NCBI GenBank assembly: GCA_951799425.1
Contig: OX637397.1
Span: forward strand, 4,827,001-4,891,000
Length of the DNA: 64,000 bases
Origin: Ilex aquifolium
Taxonomy: Eukaryota; Streptophyta; Magnoliopsida; Aquifoliales; Aquifoliaceae
Reading direction: 5' to 3'
Under the pieces are notes generated by a model, which searched no databases, was not told the DNA's origin, and worked only from the letters and a program-made list of their open reading frames with translations. Positions 46,678 to 57,844 of this stretch are shown here, one piece after another. Position numbers and translations under genes: made by a program. Numbering within the stretch: position 1 is the stretch's first letter; each line of letters begins with the position of its first letter.

Positions 46678-48553
46678 ATGTCTGTCCATATGGATCACCA
46701 ATTGCACACCCCTCCTATCAGCCATATGGATCATGAGCTGTATATTGCTGTTACTTGTGGGAACACTGATGTTGACGTGCAAAATAAAGACAAAATTACA
46801 GTTGAAATGACTCCAAATTATAATACTGTCCTCCATCTTGCATCCCAATACGGTAGACAAGAATGTGTGCTAGAGATCTTAGCAATGCATTCATCGATAG
46901 TACGTCGGGCTAATTCAAACGGTGATTTTGCGCTTCACATTGCAGCATGGAATGGACACTACGAAATTGTCGTGGCACTCCTTGGATGCGCAACATCACT
47001 TGATGCATCTGAGCTTGAAAGTGGAGGAGTTGGAGGAGCGAAGGAGATGCTGATGAGGATGACAAATGAGGATGGAGACACAGCCTTGCATGACTCTGTG
47101 CAGTATCTTCGCCTTGATGTGGTCAAGTTTATTCTACAAGAAGACTCCGAGTTTTCATATACGGCCAATATTGGTGAGGAGACTCCACTTTATATTGCTG
47201 CCATGAGGAGATATGACGACTGAAGTGATGTTGGAACTAAGCAAATCACCACCAGCTTATGGTGGCCCGGATGGAAGTACAGCTTTGCATGGGGCAGTAC
47301 TCTCCAACAGTCCAAGTGTAGCAATCTATATGATGGTTAGGCCTATCAAAGGATTGGATCCGGATCATACGTATCTAAATCCAATATAAAAATTCTAGTC
47401 TTAAGCTAATCTAAATATCGATGGATTTCATTTTCATGGATAGTACCTTTCCAAATCCATTAAAAGTAAAAAAAAATGACTAATTATGTATGCTGAATTT
47501 TGTAAATTTCATATGAATTTTAACCTATATTTTATTAAATAATTCTTCAATTTCATCATCTATTTAGTTGCATATATATAAAAAAAAAAATTTGGATCAA
47601 ATGAGAGTAGGATTGGGTTTAGTATGTTGAGATTCGAATTCAAATAATATGATATAACCGCTTCATATATGGATTTTGATTTGAATTAGAATTATTGACA
47701 AAAATATATACCAATGATGCTTGACTAATCTGATTTGATTCGGGTCAAATTTGAATCAATTTCCTATACATTAATATTATTTGCTCCTAGGATGTGAAAA
47801 ATAGAGAAACTGTCTGTAAAGGGATGGAGAAGGGCAATCGGTCTTGTTGGTTTGAAAAATGCATTAGTATTAGTTACAAAAACAATTTAGAAGTAACATT
47901 CTACGATGACAAAATCAAAACTCTAATTTTTTTAATAATGGTCAATTATTTGAATTTCATATTCTTCAAACTCGATACAACAACACAAATACTTAATCAC
48001 GAACCCTACAAATCTTGTGAACCAGAGATCTTTTGTGAGATTCGAATTTGAGACATTGCATTAAACTCTTGAAGGTTTCTCATCCGATCCATTCCAATTT
48101 GTTTTGAGAACGTCAATTAATGTACTGAATTATGAACTACATACTAATTTTAAACTACACGCTATTAATTTTTTTTTTAAGCGAAAAAAAACTATTTCAA
48201 TTCCAACATTGATTTTGAATTTCTGTTCCTTATGACATTTTGGTAGCATATGTTTTTGTTTTTGTTTTTATTCTTGTTATATCATTTTGTCCAGAATGTA
48301 TAAGAAAATTAATGGCTTTGAACAAATCTCTAGGAAACAGATGAACATGGATAAAGTCCACTCCATTACATTGCATTGTTTGGAAATCTTTATACTACAA
48401 CCCAGCTATTAGATGCGGATAATTCTATTGCATATCTTGTGGACAATGACAAAAATACGACTTTTCATATTGTAGTTAGCAGAGGCTATTATAGTGTAAC
48501 TAAAGATCTTATATTACACTGTCCAGAATGTTGTGAAATGGTGAATGCGAGAG
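46678..48553 (+). pseudogene. Ankyrin-repeat gene B, disabled and truncated
   Basis: Exon 1 opens MSVHMDHQLHTPPISHMDHE and carries ankyrin motifs NTVLHLASQYGRQECV, DFALHIAAWNGHYEIV, DTALHDSVQYLRLDVV and TPLYIAAMRRYDD. A deletion of about five bases at 47,220 creates a stop. The frame can be followed further as LELSKSPPAYGGPDGSTALH in another phase. The donor corresponding to gtaaag of copy A reads gtgtag. Exon 2 (about 48,294-48,553) has decayed ankyrin sequence (LLDADNSIAYLVDNDKNTTF) and stops at an LTR-like insertion. Exon 3 with the PGG domain is absent. Confidence 0.88.
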
Positions 48554-49260
48554 CATAAAGGGAATTAGGCGGCCGTAAAACAATACGGAGGGCATAAAGG
48601 TAATTACGGGCCCAAATCAATACGAAGTCCAAAGGACCCAAGGCCATGGATCAAGGGGCGCCGCCCATGTAGGCGCCTGCCTTTGGTCTCCTCCACCTTT
48701 GTCTCCTGGTTCCAATGAAGCCTACTCTAACTCAAGCCTAGTCCAGCTCAAGACCTCCTCCGACGGAATAGAGACACGAGGGAGAAAATATCGGGATACG
48801 CACCGGAGATCTAATCCTACCATAACTGTACCTACCAAAATGGTAGAATCCTACCATAACTATGCTTACCAAAATAGTGGTGACCGCTTCAACTCACCGC
48901 CTTAATGAACCTATATAATGTAAGCTCTCTCCACTTGGAGATGCATCTTGAGATCTACACCCTTGGGCATGATCTACACACACCACACCTCCAATACCTC
49001 TACACATTGCTCTCCCTCTCTCAAAGCACTGTAACTCTCCGGTGACTCTTATTCATCAATAAAGAATACTAGGCCACCGCTGCCGTTCCTGAAAGTGGAG
49101 TAGGTCATCCGAGACCGAACCACTATATATCTTTGTGTTTGCCTCTATATTTACTGTTTTGATTCATTGATTGCCATTGATTGCTCGTTAATTACTCGTT
49201 AATTGCATCACTATTCATACTTGACTGTTGATCTTGCCAAAGACAATTTTGTGCATCATT
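48554..49260 (+). mobile_element. LTR-like fragment interrupting pseudogene B
   Basis: It has an LTR-like layout: GC-rich start, TATA-like cctatataatgtaag near 48,909, a pyrimidine-rich stretch, tcaataaagaatac (polyadenylation-like) and a gtggagtaggtcatccgaga block, ending caattttgtgcatcattag. It resembles 20,935-21,515. The opening contains an imperfect duplication (gcataaagg.aatta.g.gg). Neither a primer site nor a target duplication could be confirmed. Confidence 0.55.
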
Positions 49261-50398
49261 AGTTGTAACTTTTGTATCGATCCAATCTTCTATGATTGAT
49301 CATGACATTTACAAGTTGTAACTTACACTTTAAAAAAATTATAACTTAACCTTAAAAAAGTACCATACCGTAGCCTTTCCCGCCACTCTATGTCCTTTTT
49401 TCATATTTCATTGTTTATGGTGCCTTGCTTGGTAAAAAATGGATTGTGAACTCTAAAATTCACAAAAAGAATTGTGTGTAATGAAATTTTTTATTAAATA
49501 TGATCTAAATACATACAAATTTAACAGATTATCGACTAATAGAAAAAAAAATTTAAAATTTGTTAAAGCGTGCACCTATAAATGATTCTTTTGGCTTTCA
49601 CCCCAGTCGTGATGCCACTTGCAAATCAAGAGAAGGTTTAATTAAAATATTGTATAATTACTAGTCTATACCATTTTTAGAGTTTGGGAATGCTTTTTTT
49701 CTCTCGTAGTCTTCGAGTTTGTTTATCGTCTCGGTTAAAAGTTAGAACGACTCGATTTTAAGCTTCTTAGTTCTTACTTTATGTGTTTGTTTCTTCTGTT
49801 GATGGAACTCTTCCCTTGTGAGGCGAATGTATTTTATAAACATGATTTTACATCAAAAAACGTGGGTTTAAGTCACGCTTTCATGTGGACAAAATTGACT
49901 TAGAAATCGCAGTACAAATATTTAAGTCTGGGATTTGTAGAGGAACCGTAATAAAGTGTAGCAAATTGTGAACGAAGTCCAAAAAAACATAAGCTGCTTA
50001 GTAAACTTCTCTGCTGGCTACGGAATCCATCCCTGGTCTTAATGATGACAGAGCTAATGCATCAGCCATTGCACAAAGAGCTCCTGAGGCTGCCAATGAG
50101 TTGTCGTTTTGGGTTTATATCGTGTCTAAGTCATTTCGTGTCAAAATTTACTTAATTTGTATATGAACTATTTATAATTAGATACAATTAGGCTCATGGC
50201 ATGTTGGGTTAATGTTGTATTGTATATGAGTTCATCTTGATCCATTTGTTTATAGGAACTCACAAATCCTGATCCATTCATTTATCACAAAAATTTACTA
50301 ATTTCATGTCGATTTCATATTGAATTTATAAATCGTATCTAGAATTACCAGTCCTATTGAGAAATCCCTTTTACACTGAACAAAATGGGCTCTGGCTT
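49261..50398. other. Non-genic stretch
   Basis: No gene is recognised. 50,100-50,340 has a weak resemblance to the acccgttta-type DNA-transposon repeats at 8.7-9.5 kb. Confidence 0.45.
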
Positions 50399-50632
50399 GA
50401 TCAACAAAACATACCTTCCATTCATCGTCTATAAAATTTCAACTGTAGCATGTTGCACAAGAAAATAACTATGGCCTTTCGTGGCCTTCTTGATCGAGAA
50501 CTCATACATCAGGCGAACGATGATTGCCCTTTGAAGCATAAACCCTTTAGCAACCAAGTTTTCAGTAGGAATTATGGTCAGTCCGAGTCTTAGGCTAATG
50601 AAAAGGAGAGGCACCATCCTAGGATTAACAGT
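50399..50632 (-). pseudogene. Rpb7-like subunit relic (Pol IV/V subunit 7 type)
   Basis: The minus-strand frame reads TENLVAKGFMLQRAIIVRLM and YEFSIKKATKGHSYFL, closely resembling the N-terminal region of the plant-specific polymerase IV/V subunit 7 (a paralogue of Rpb7), where KG-LMLQRAI and KKATKD are characteristic. Homology fails after YFL and a stop follows (codon TAG near 50,422). Only about 60 codons of a roughly 180-residue protein remain. In plants this subunit serves RNA-directed DNA methylation. The downstream 60 bases recur at 1181-1240. The upstream edge is cut by a copia LTR. Family identification is from memory of conserved motifs. Confidence 0.65.
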
Positions 50633-51510
50633 TGTCATAGTAATCTCTAATTTGAATTGTAAACCAGTTCAAACTCTTTAGTCTTAGAAATCAGTAGTTT
50701 AGTTACTGTAAACTTCTATATAAAATGGCACAAATTTGGTAGGCAATACAAAGATCATTCTCCAAATATACTATCTTAGAATCCTGCATGGTATCAGCCT
50801 TCTATTGACCAACGTCAATCACAATGTCCTCTCCCAATTCTTCTACCTCTGACAACTCTGCTCCTTCACTTCCCCAATTCAATTCTTCCTCTATTGTCAA
50901 TCATTAATATTATATTGACCAAATTTTGAGACCAAATTTAGAGCCCAAATGACATGTCAACTGACTTGGTTTCTTTATTTGGTGCCATGTCATTTGGGCC
51001 CCAATAAAGACTCCAAATGATATGCTGTCATGTCATTTGAGCTCTAAATTTGGTCCTAAAATTTAGTCAGTGTAACATTACTCATTGTCAATATCTCTAA
51101 ACTGACGCCTCAATTACCCTGTGTACAAGGCACAAATGCTGCCATATCTGAAAGGCCAAGAAGTATTTGGCTATATTGATGGAACAGTGAAAAAATCCCA
51201 AGGAACTCGCCAATACTGATGGCTCGACCTCCCCAAATCCAAACTATGCTCTCTGGACCAAGCAAGATACTCTTCTCCTCAGCTCTATCAACTCATCCTT
51301 AACTAACGAAGTGCTGCATCAAGTCTTCCACTGCACTACTTCTAGAGATGTTTGGGTTGCCTTGGAAGCTGCCTTTGCCTCTCAGTCATGAGCCAAGGCA
51401 ATTCAGGTTCGTTCTCAGACTGGCTTTGTAGAGTATCCCTTACCTCGAGCTCTTTTAGCAGAATCATCATCTCAGCTTCTTGAACCAACATCATATAGAG
51501 AGTCAAGTTT
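50633..51510 (+). pseudogene. Ty1/copia relic: short LTR and gag
   Basis: A short LTR-like segment (about 50,633-50,787, TGTCATAG...CCTGCA) is followed directly by TGGTATCAG, the initiator-Met-type primer site. A gag start follows at 50,824 (MSSPNSSTSDNSAPSLP), is cut by a MITE (50,906-51,073), then resumes with LPYLKGQEVFGYIDGT, NYALWTKQDTLLLSSIN and TSRDVWVALEAAFASQS in shifted frames. This is the UBN2-type copia gag. No pol is present downstream. Confidence 0.8.
50906..51073. mobile_element. Palindromic MITE inside the copia gag
   Basis: The arms are inverted repeats: left attgaccaaattttgagacc and right the complement of actgactaaattttaggacc, continuing for about 50 bp (aaatttagagcycaaatgac). 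Removing it rejoins the gag sequence approximately. A related right end (tttggtctcaaaatttggtc) borders the satellite at 62,873. Confidence 0.75.
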
Positions 51511-52902
51511 GCCACCACTTAAAATTTGTATAAATTTATCTGTACTTCTATATTTCAATAGTAGTTTTGGGTCAAAAAATCTAAACTAATTTATTAACCT
51601 AATTATATGTTAACTGATGTGGTCTTAAAGAATAAATTCGAGAGTTCTAATTAGAATAATATTATTTTAATATCTCCACTTTCAAGTCATTAGGTCAAGA
51701 ATTTAGAGTAAATTTTTAGGAAAAAATATTGGGTGTAATCGTCACATTATGTCAACATTGTCACGTAGTGTAAGGGTGGGGATGCAACTTGGGAGGGCCA
51801 ACCCGAATTCAACCCAAAAAAAATAGGACTTGAATTAGAATTTTTAATACTTGGATAGAGCTGAGAAAAAATACTCCAATCCGAATTGAATTTAGACAAG
51901 CCTTGAGTTGAGATTTCAAGTTATCAGGTTGAACCAACCCGATTATTAAACTTTCATTTAACTTCAAGTCTTCACCCCGAGAATCTTTCCCTGCCGATCC
52001 CTCAAGATGGGATTTTCCCCAGGCACATATTCATATACGGGATTTTCTTATTGGAGAGATAAATGTCCTCGATAGGCCCACATCTCAAGAAAACTCCGTG
52101 CTTCAAAATCTTGTGAACAACCCCCTCCAAGATTTCTAGTGGAAAAGTGGTCCCACCACTTGTCCGTGAAGACTAAATTCACGTGGATAGGTTGGACATG
52201 AACTTTATTTAAAGAGTGTGAAAACATTGAAAATAAAAAAGGTGGGTGGGCCATGTAGCAGGTGTAAAACTTTTTGAAGCAATTATTTCCTTGCATGTTT
52301 CATTCCAATAATTTTATTAGTTTCTTTCTATCATGTAAAGGGGAAGGTTTATGTCCTTTTCATTTTTTTATTTTGATTATTAATAATTTTTTGCCCAAAA
52401 AAAAATTATTTTAAGATAGGAGTTATATATTTCATATCTATATAATAAATTAGATAGATATTTGAACTTATGGGGATATATTTTTTCCCTAAATTTCACA
52501 CACCTAACACACACTCCCCCCCCCCCCCCAAAAAAAAAAAAATTTCAAAAACTCAACATACAACTACACATACATATACACACATTTCAATACATGCACA
52601 GTATAATAATTCAGTGTACAATGATTTTACAGTAACTTAGTTCGCGCCTCAGCTCAAGTTAAATACTTTATTTACGGTATAAAATCTATTGTTATCTCCA
52701 ATTGAATGATGTTCAAAGTAAGTGCGACAATTTTCTCACTTTTATATTTACATAATTTGTCGGATTGATGTTTATTTTTATGAACTTTGTGTTAATTAAG
52801 CTATTGAACTTTTTTGTGTCAATTGAGGCCCATATGTCTGCCTCCGTTAGATTTTCTAACGAAAAATGACGAAATAGGTCACTCATGTGACACAAAAGGT
52901 TA
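51511..52902. other. Non-genic stretch with a poly-C/poly-A junction
   Basis: No gene is seen. A run of 14 C followed by 13 A lies at 52,516-52,542. 52,740-52,870 is related to the inverted-repeat element that follows. Confidence 0.5.
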
Positions 52903-53186
52903 GAGTAAACTATATATATGGTCCTCAAACTATGACTCTTATGTCAATTAAGCTTCTAAATTTTTTTTGTGTGTCAATTGCGTCCTTGAACTCTCTAATT
53001 GTGTCAATTAAGTTTTTTTATCTTTTTGTGGCATATAGTCATGTAAGTGACACACTCTAATGGAGGTAGGCAGAAGGACTCAAATGACATAATTAGAGAG
53101 TTTAAGGATTCAATTGACAAAAAAAAAAAATAGGGCTTAATTGACACAAGGGTCATAGTTTGTGGACCATATGTGTAATTTAGTAA
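52903..53186. mobile_element. Foldback element with long inverted repeats
   Basis: The left arm (taaactatatatatggtcct, caaactatgactcttatgtc) is matched inversely by the right arm (taaattacacatatggtcca, caaactatgacccttgtgtc) for over 100 bp. The element is almost entirely arms, like small MULE-type or foldback elements. No target duplication was confirmed. Confidence 0.65.
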
Positions 53187-53517
53187 TTTATTCTCTCTCT
53201 CTCTTTTTTGTCGGGATTGGCTGTCTTCCTGCAAGCTTAATCGCTTTTATACGTGTGCACATATACTTTTGCAAATTAGTAATCGATATGCTTTTGTTTT
53301 GGGACGAAATTGTTTTTCCACTTAAACAGAAATATTTCAGAAAAAGAGTTCATTGTACGATCATTTTGCTTGCTTATTTCCTACTCGGATCCTTTGGAAA
53401 ATTAAAAGTGAAAGAAAGAAAGATGCTTACAAGAAACTGTTGAATTAGCATGTTTGCTGGTGTCCGTGTGTGACCAAAATCTAATTATTTCTCTTTTTTT
53501 TCTTGCAACTCTTTCGA
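53187..53517. other. Non-genic stretch with segment shared with 60.4 kb
   Basis: 53,400-53,480 (aagtgaaagaaagaaagatg, gaattagcatgtttgctg) resembles 60,395-60,460. No gene is seen. Confidence 0.45.
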
Positions 53518-55807
53518 GACTTTGTAACACCCTACATTTTATTTTATATATGTATATAGATATATAGTAAATATTTGTTGTAAAAATGTGGATATGTGTA
53601 GAAATATGTGTTGGAGAGATTTGGGATGGATTTGGTTGGTTTAGGAATGGATTGGAAATGGAAAAATGAATGAAACAGGCTGTGAACAGTGCACGTAAAC
53701 AGTGCACTGGCTGCAACTTCAAGCGCGATTTTGATCTTGATGCAGTCAATATCTCTCAAAACTCAAAACATGAAAGTTGTAGAGCTCTTTCTTAGCATTC
53801 CATAGCATCTTGAATCATCTTAATCGGAGCTCGGATGAGAGAGTTATGTCCATTCTACGAAGACTGGTCTGGTGTATGCCGAAACAGTAAAAAATCGGGA
53901 TTTTTGGGTTTAAAACACCACCTCAAGCCCTCCTTTGCCCCATTCTTCACTCCAATCTCATCCTAAACACTTTAAAACCCTAGGAGAGAAAGAAAGGAAC
54001 AGAGAAACTCAAGATCAAATGGGAAAAACACAAGATTTAAGGGTGATTCAAGATTCAAGCTCTAGATTTCAAGAACACCAAGGTAGGGGTTTTCTTCCAT
54101 TCTTGTTCATTGATGTTAGGGTTACTATATATATATGTTTTAACTCCTAATCATATGTATTTGCTATGGGTTCATTGTTTCTTGGTTCTCTTGCAATTGT
54201 TAACATGTTTTACACAAAGTTAGGGTTGTATACCCATGAAATCCCTCTTTTTGTTTGAAAACTCTAGTTTTCAAGAGTGATGGGTTTTCCTCTTGAACTC
54301 TTCCTTTATTCTTGAGTTTGAAACCATAGTGTTTTGTGTTGAGTAATAAAATGATATTGTTGTGATCTCTTGTATTTTCTTAGTTGGTTATTGAAAATGT
54401 CACATGTTTGATTTGGGAGTTTTTAAGATATACTTGTTAATTGTGAAATTGGGTTTGGTATTTGTATCTCTTATGAGTGTGGGATGACCATGGGTGGCCT
54501 TTGACGAGATATCGTAGAGTGGGTAGACGTGTTGCTTGCTCCGTGTGGGTTGGCATTTTTCCTACCACTCGTAGTGGGGTTAGTGCTTTGGTAAGACTAA
54601 ACCGCTATTGCTCACGGGTGCCGTGTCAGAGGGTTAGTATACTAATGCCTGGGTTGGATACGTCACTGCCATTGGTATGGCATACGCCCTTCCTAAAGGA
54701 TGGATATCTTTGAGAAGATTTGTGTGCGTGTGTGTGGGCTAGATATTACTCAATGTGTCGATTCATGGGGTTTGCCTTACATCATGGTGGAGATACATGT
54801 TTATAATGTTGATACGAATGAAATGGTTAGTATTTGTTCATTCTACTAGATACGGTTTCTACAAGAGTTTCCGGAAGTATGGGATTCCGCGAGAACTTGT
54901 TGGAAATGGTTTATAGTAGAATGGATTATCTATTGTATATTGGTTATTGTTCACTCTACCATAGACGGTTTCTACAAGAGTCTTGGGAAGTATGAGATTC
55001 TGCGAGAACTTGTGGAAACAGTGTATGGTGGATTGGATTATATTTGGATATAGTTTGTTAACTATGTAGTGGTTCCATTTAGTCATTCAATTACTGTTGT
55101 TTCTTAAACTTGAGATCTATTTAAATGTCATGTTTTACTTCAAAGATTATATATGCTATTTGTGAAATAAGACCGACTTGTTTTACATGTTTTCTAAACC
55201 TTGTTTGAGTTTGAGAGAATTTTCCTACAGAGCTTAGTGCTCACCCCCTACAGTTGAACATTTTTCAGAGTTTGTGCCAGAGGATGAGTTAGGTGCTAAC
55301 GAGCCGGGCCATGGAGAGGGATACTTGGATCCCGAGTGGGACATCTAGAGATATCGTTGACTTTTGTTCTAGACTAGGATATTCTTTTGAAACACTGTGT
55401 AGTCTAGATTTCTTTTGTAATTTCCGCTGCGCTATAATAGTTAATGTTTTCTTTGGGAAATGTAAATGCCATTGTTGGGCTTATTCTGTTGATATTGTGG
55501 CCATGGCTTGGCTTATTCTTTGGAATGTTATTGTGGGTCTTACATACGATGAATGGAAATCTTTTGGGATAATGTTGTAAATAGTTTATGGATAAATGGA
55601 CCCGGTGTGGTCGATGTAGTATAATTGCACAGGTTGTGTTTTGGGTAGAGCTCTCCGAACAAAGGAGACTCTGCCCGAATTTTGTTAAATTGAGGAATGA
55701 TTGATATGAAGTCTTATTTATGGATGATTTATCTTAGTGCTCTCATGATGTAAATGATTTTAGTATGTAATGCCGTCCAGTGTGGTTTTGGGGGCGTTAC
55801 AGACTTT
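53518..55807 (+). mobile_element. Solo LTR (family 1, second copy) with perfect 5-bp target duplication
   Basis: The LTR spans 53,523-55,802, starts TGTAACACCCTAC and ends GGGGGCGTTACA, with perfect gactt repeats on both sides. It shares its 3' part with the solo LTR at 13.3-15.6 kb (cccggtgtggtcgatg, gagactctgcccgaattttg), so both belong to one family or close subfamilies. It contains an internal duplication of about 113 bp (cggtttctacaagagt at 54,853 and 54,966). No internal retroelement domain is present. Confidence 0.9.
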
Positions 55808-55989
55808 GTCCAAGGTACTAACAAAATAATGACATGTAGAGTCCAAACAAAGTTGGGATAGGTTCAAAGACGACCTCAAAAATAGGTTTATGTACAATCG
55901 ACTTTGATTGGTAAAGTTCCATTCGGCTACTGTTAATCTATGCAGTGAGTGAAGTCCATTACTTTTAGTGTATCCAGCCCATCCTTGGA

Positions 55990-56130
55990 TGTTACTATGA
56001 ACATGATGGGTACCTTCCTATTTAATGGTGCATATATCTTGTAACATCACTCCTCCATATAGTTCTATAATTTTGAATACGCGAGAGAACGAGGTAGACC
56101 CTTCACTGGCAAAAGAAAGATCTGTCTGCA
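55990..56130 (+). promoter_or_regulatory. Core promoter and leader of ankyrin pseudogene C
   Basis: The block gggtaccttcctatttaatg (about 56,008-56,027), with TATA-like ctatttaatg, is followed by gtaacatcactcctccatat, as in copies A and B. Sequence upstream of about 55,950 is not shared. Confidence 0.6.
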
Positions 56131-56138
56131 TATAGCAG

Positions 56139-56747
56139 TTGCATACTATCCACATGGATCCTAAATTGTGCATTGCTGCCGAATCCGGCAACATTGATGT
56201 TTTGGTGCAAAATAAGGAAAAACTTGTGATGGAATTGACTCCACACCACAATACTGTTCTCCACATTGCATCCCAACAAGGTCACACAGAATGTGTATCG
56301 AATATCCTATCTATGCATCCATCGCTATTACATTGCGTGAATTCAAGTGGCGAGTATATACTTCATCTTGCTGCAAGGAATGGAAAGAAAGATGTAGTCA
56401 TGGCACTCATTCGATTTGCAGCATTAGATGGTGGTGCAGGGCTTGAAAGTGGAGTTGAAGCAGCCAAGGAAATGTTGCGGATGACAAACGAGGATGGAGA
56501 CACTACTTTGCACCAAGTTGTTCGATATAATCAGTTTCATGTGGTAGAGACTTTAACAAAAGAAGATCATGAGTATTCATATACAGATATACTGCCAATA
56601 AAGTCGAGGAGACCCCACTTTATATTGCTGCAGAGAGGGGATATTTTAACTTGATTGAAGTGATCTTGGAATCATGCACATCACCAGCTTATGATGGCGC
56701 AGGTGGTAGTACAGTTTTACACGCCGCAGTACTCTCCAATAGCAAAG
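56139..56747 (+). pseudogene. Ankyrin-repeat gene C, exon 1 only, disabled
   Basis: The frame opens MHTIHMDPKLCIAAESGNID and has ankyrin motifs NTVLHIASQQGHTECV, EYILHLAARNGKKDVV and TTLHQVVRYNQFHVVE. Around 56,583-56,596 an extra 8 bases (agatatac duplication) relative to copy B shift the frame. Beyond it the sequence continues in another phase as ETPLYIAAERGYFNLIEVIL and GGSTVLHAAVLSNS. The exon ends at a good donor (agcaaag|gtacaa) in the same phase as copy A. A foldback MULE lies in the following intron. Exons 2 and 3 were not found in the remaining 7 kb. Confidence 0.88.
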
Positions 56748-56766
56748 GTACAAAGTTCTGCATCAT

Positions 56767-57606
56767 TATAATTTAGGGAGAATTACACTCAGCCTCTTGA
56801 AGTTTGTCACTTAATCACTCAAACCTTCTGACATTTGAAATATTACACACAGACCCCCTGAGGTTTGTACGCGCGTAACACTTAGACCTCTGCTATAAAT
56901 ATATCTTTTAATAAATTACACCCAGACCCCCTAAAATTTATAAACATATATTACTTAGACTCATTAAGTTTAAAATGTTATACTTAGACCAAAAATACTT
57001 CAATCAAAGATAAAATATCAAATATTTTAAATTTTATATCCAAAATTCATGTTCTATTATGTCATTTATTGAAATAAATTCAAAAATAAAAATCTAGTTT
57101 TAAAAAAAAAAAATCATAGTTAGTATATAATTATATTATCTATTAGAATAAAACTAAAAAATTAAACAAGGGGTCAAACTGTAATGGACACAATATCTTT
57201 TAGTTTTAATTGGGATAGTTTGATATTTTAATTTGGTCATTTAAACTACCAAATTAAATTCCAATAGACAATATAATTGTATACTAATTACGATTTTTTA
57301 ATAAAAAATTGAATTTTTATTTTTGATTTTATTTCAATAAATGATACAATAGAACATGAATTTTAATTGTAAAATTCAAAATATTTGATATTTTATCTTT
57401 GATTGAAGTATTTTTTATCTAAGTATAATATTTTAAACTTAATGAGTCTAAATAATATATGTTTATAACCTTTAAGGGGTTTGGGTGTAATTTATTAACA
57501 GATATATTTACAGTAGGGGTCTATGTGTAATATTTTAAATATCAAGGGATCTGAGTGATTAAATGACAAATCTCAGGGATCTAGGTGTAATTCTCCCTAT
57601 TATTTA
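56767..57606. mobile_element. Foldback MULE-type element in intron 1 of copy C
   Basis: The element spans 56,776-57,597. The arms begin gggagaattacac and remain alignable for over 300 bp, so most of the element is a single inverted repeat. Flanking 9-mers are tataattta and tattattta, eight of nine identical. No coding sequence is seen. Confidence 0.85.
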
Positions 57607-57844
57607 CTACTAATGACATAATTCGCAAAATTTCAGCCCAACTTTCACTTCAAAAATGATGTGGTTATTAGCTATTCAATATTCTTGTGCCCCTTGTTTG
57701 TTAGAAGGGATAATGCCAACTCATTTCGGAATTAATAAAGTTTCGAGTTTAAAGTTGGGTAGTATAAGAATGTTGATTATCTACTCGTAGGATATTACAA
57801 AAGAGAAGAGTTTTTTTTTTGAAACAACGATCATCATATAATTA

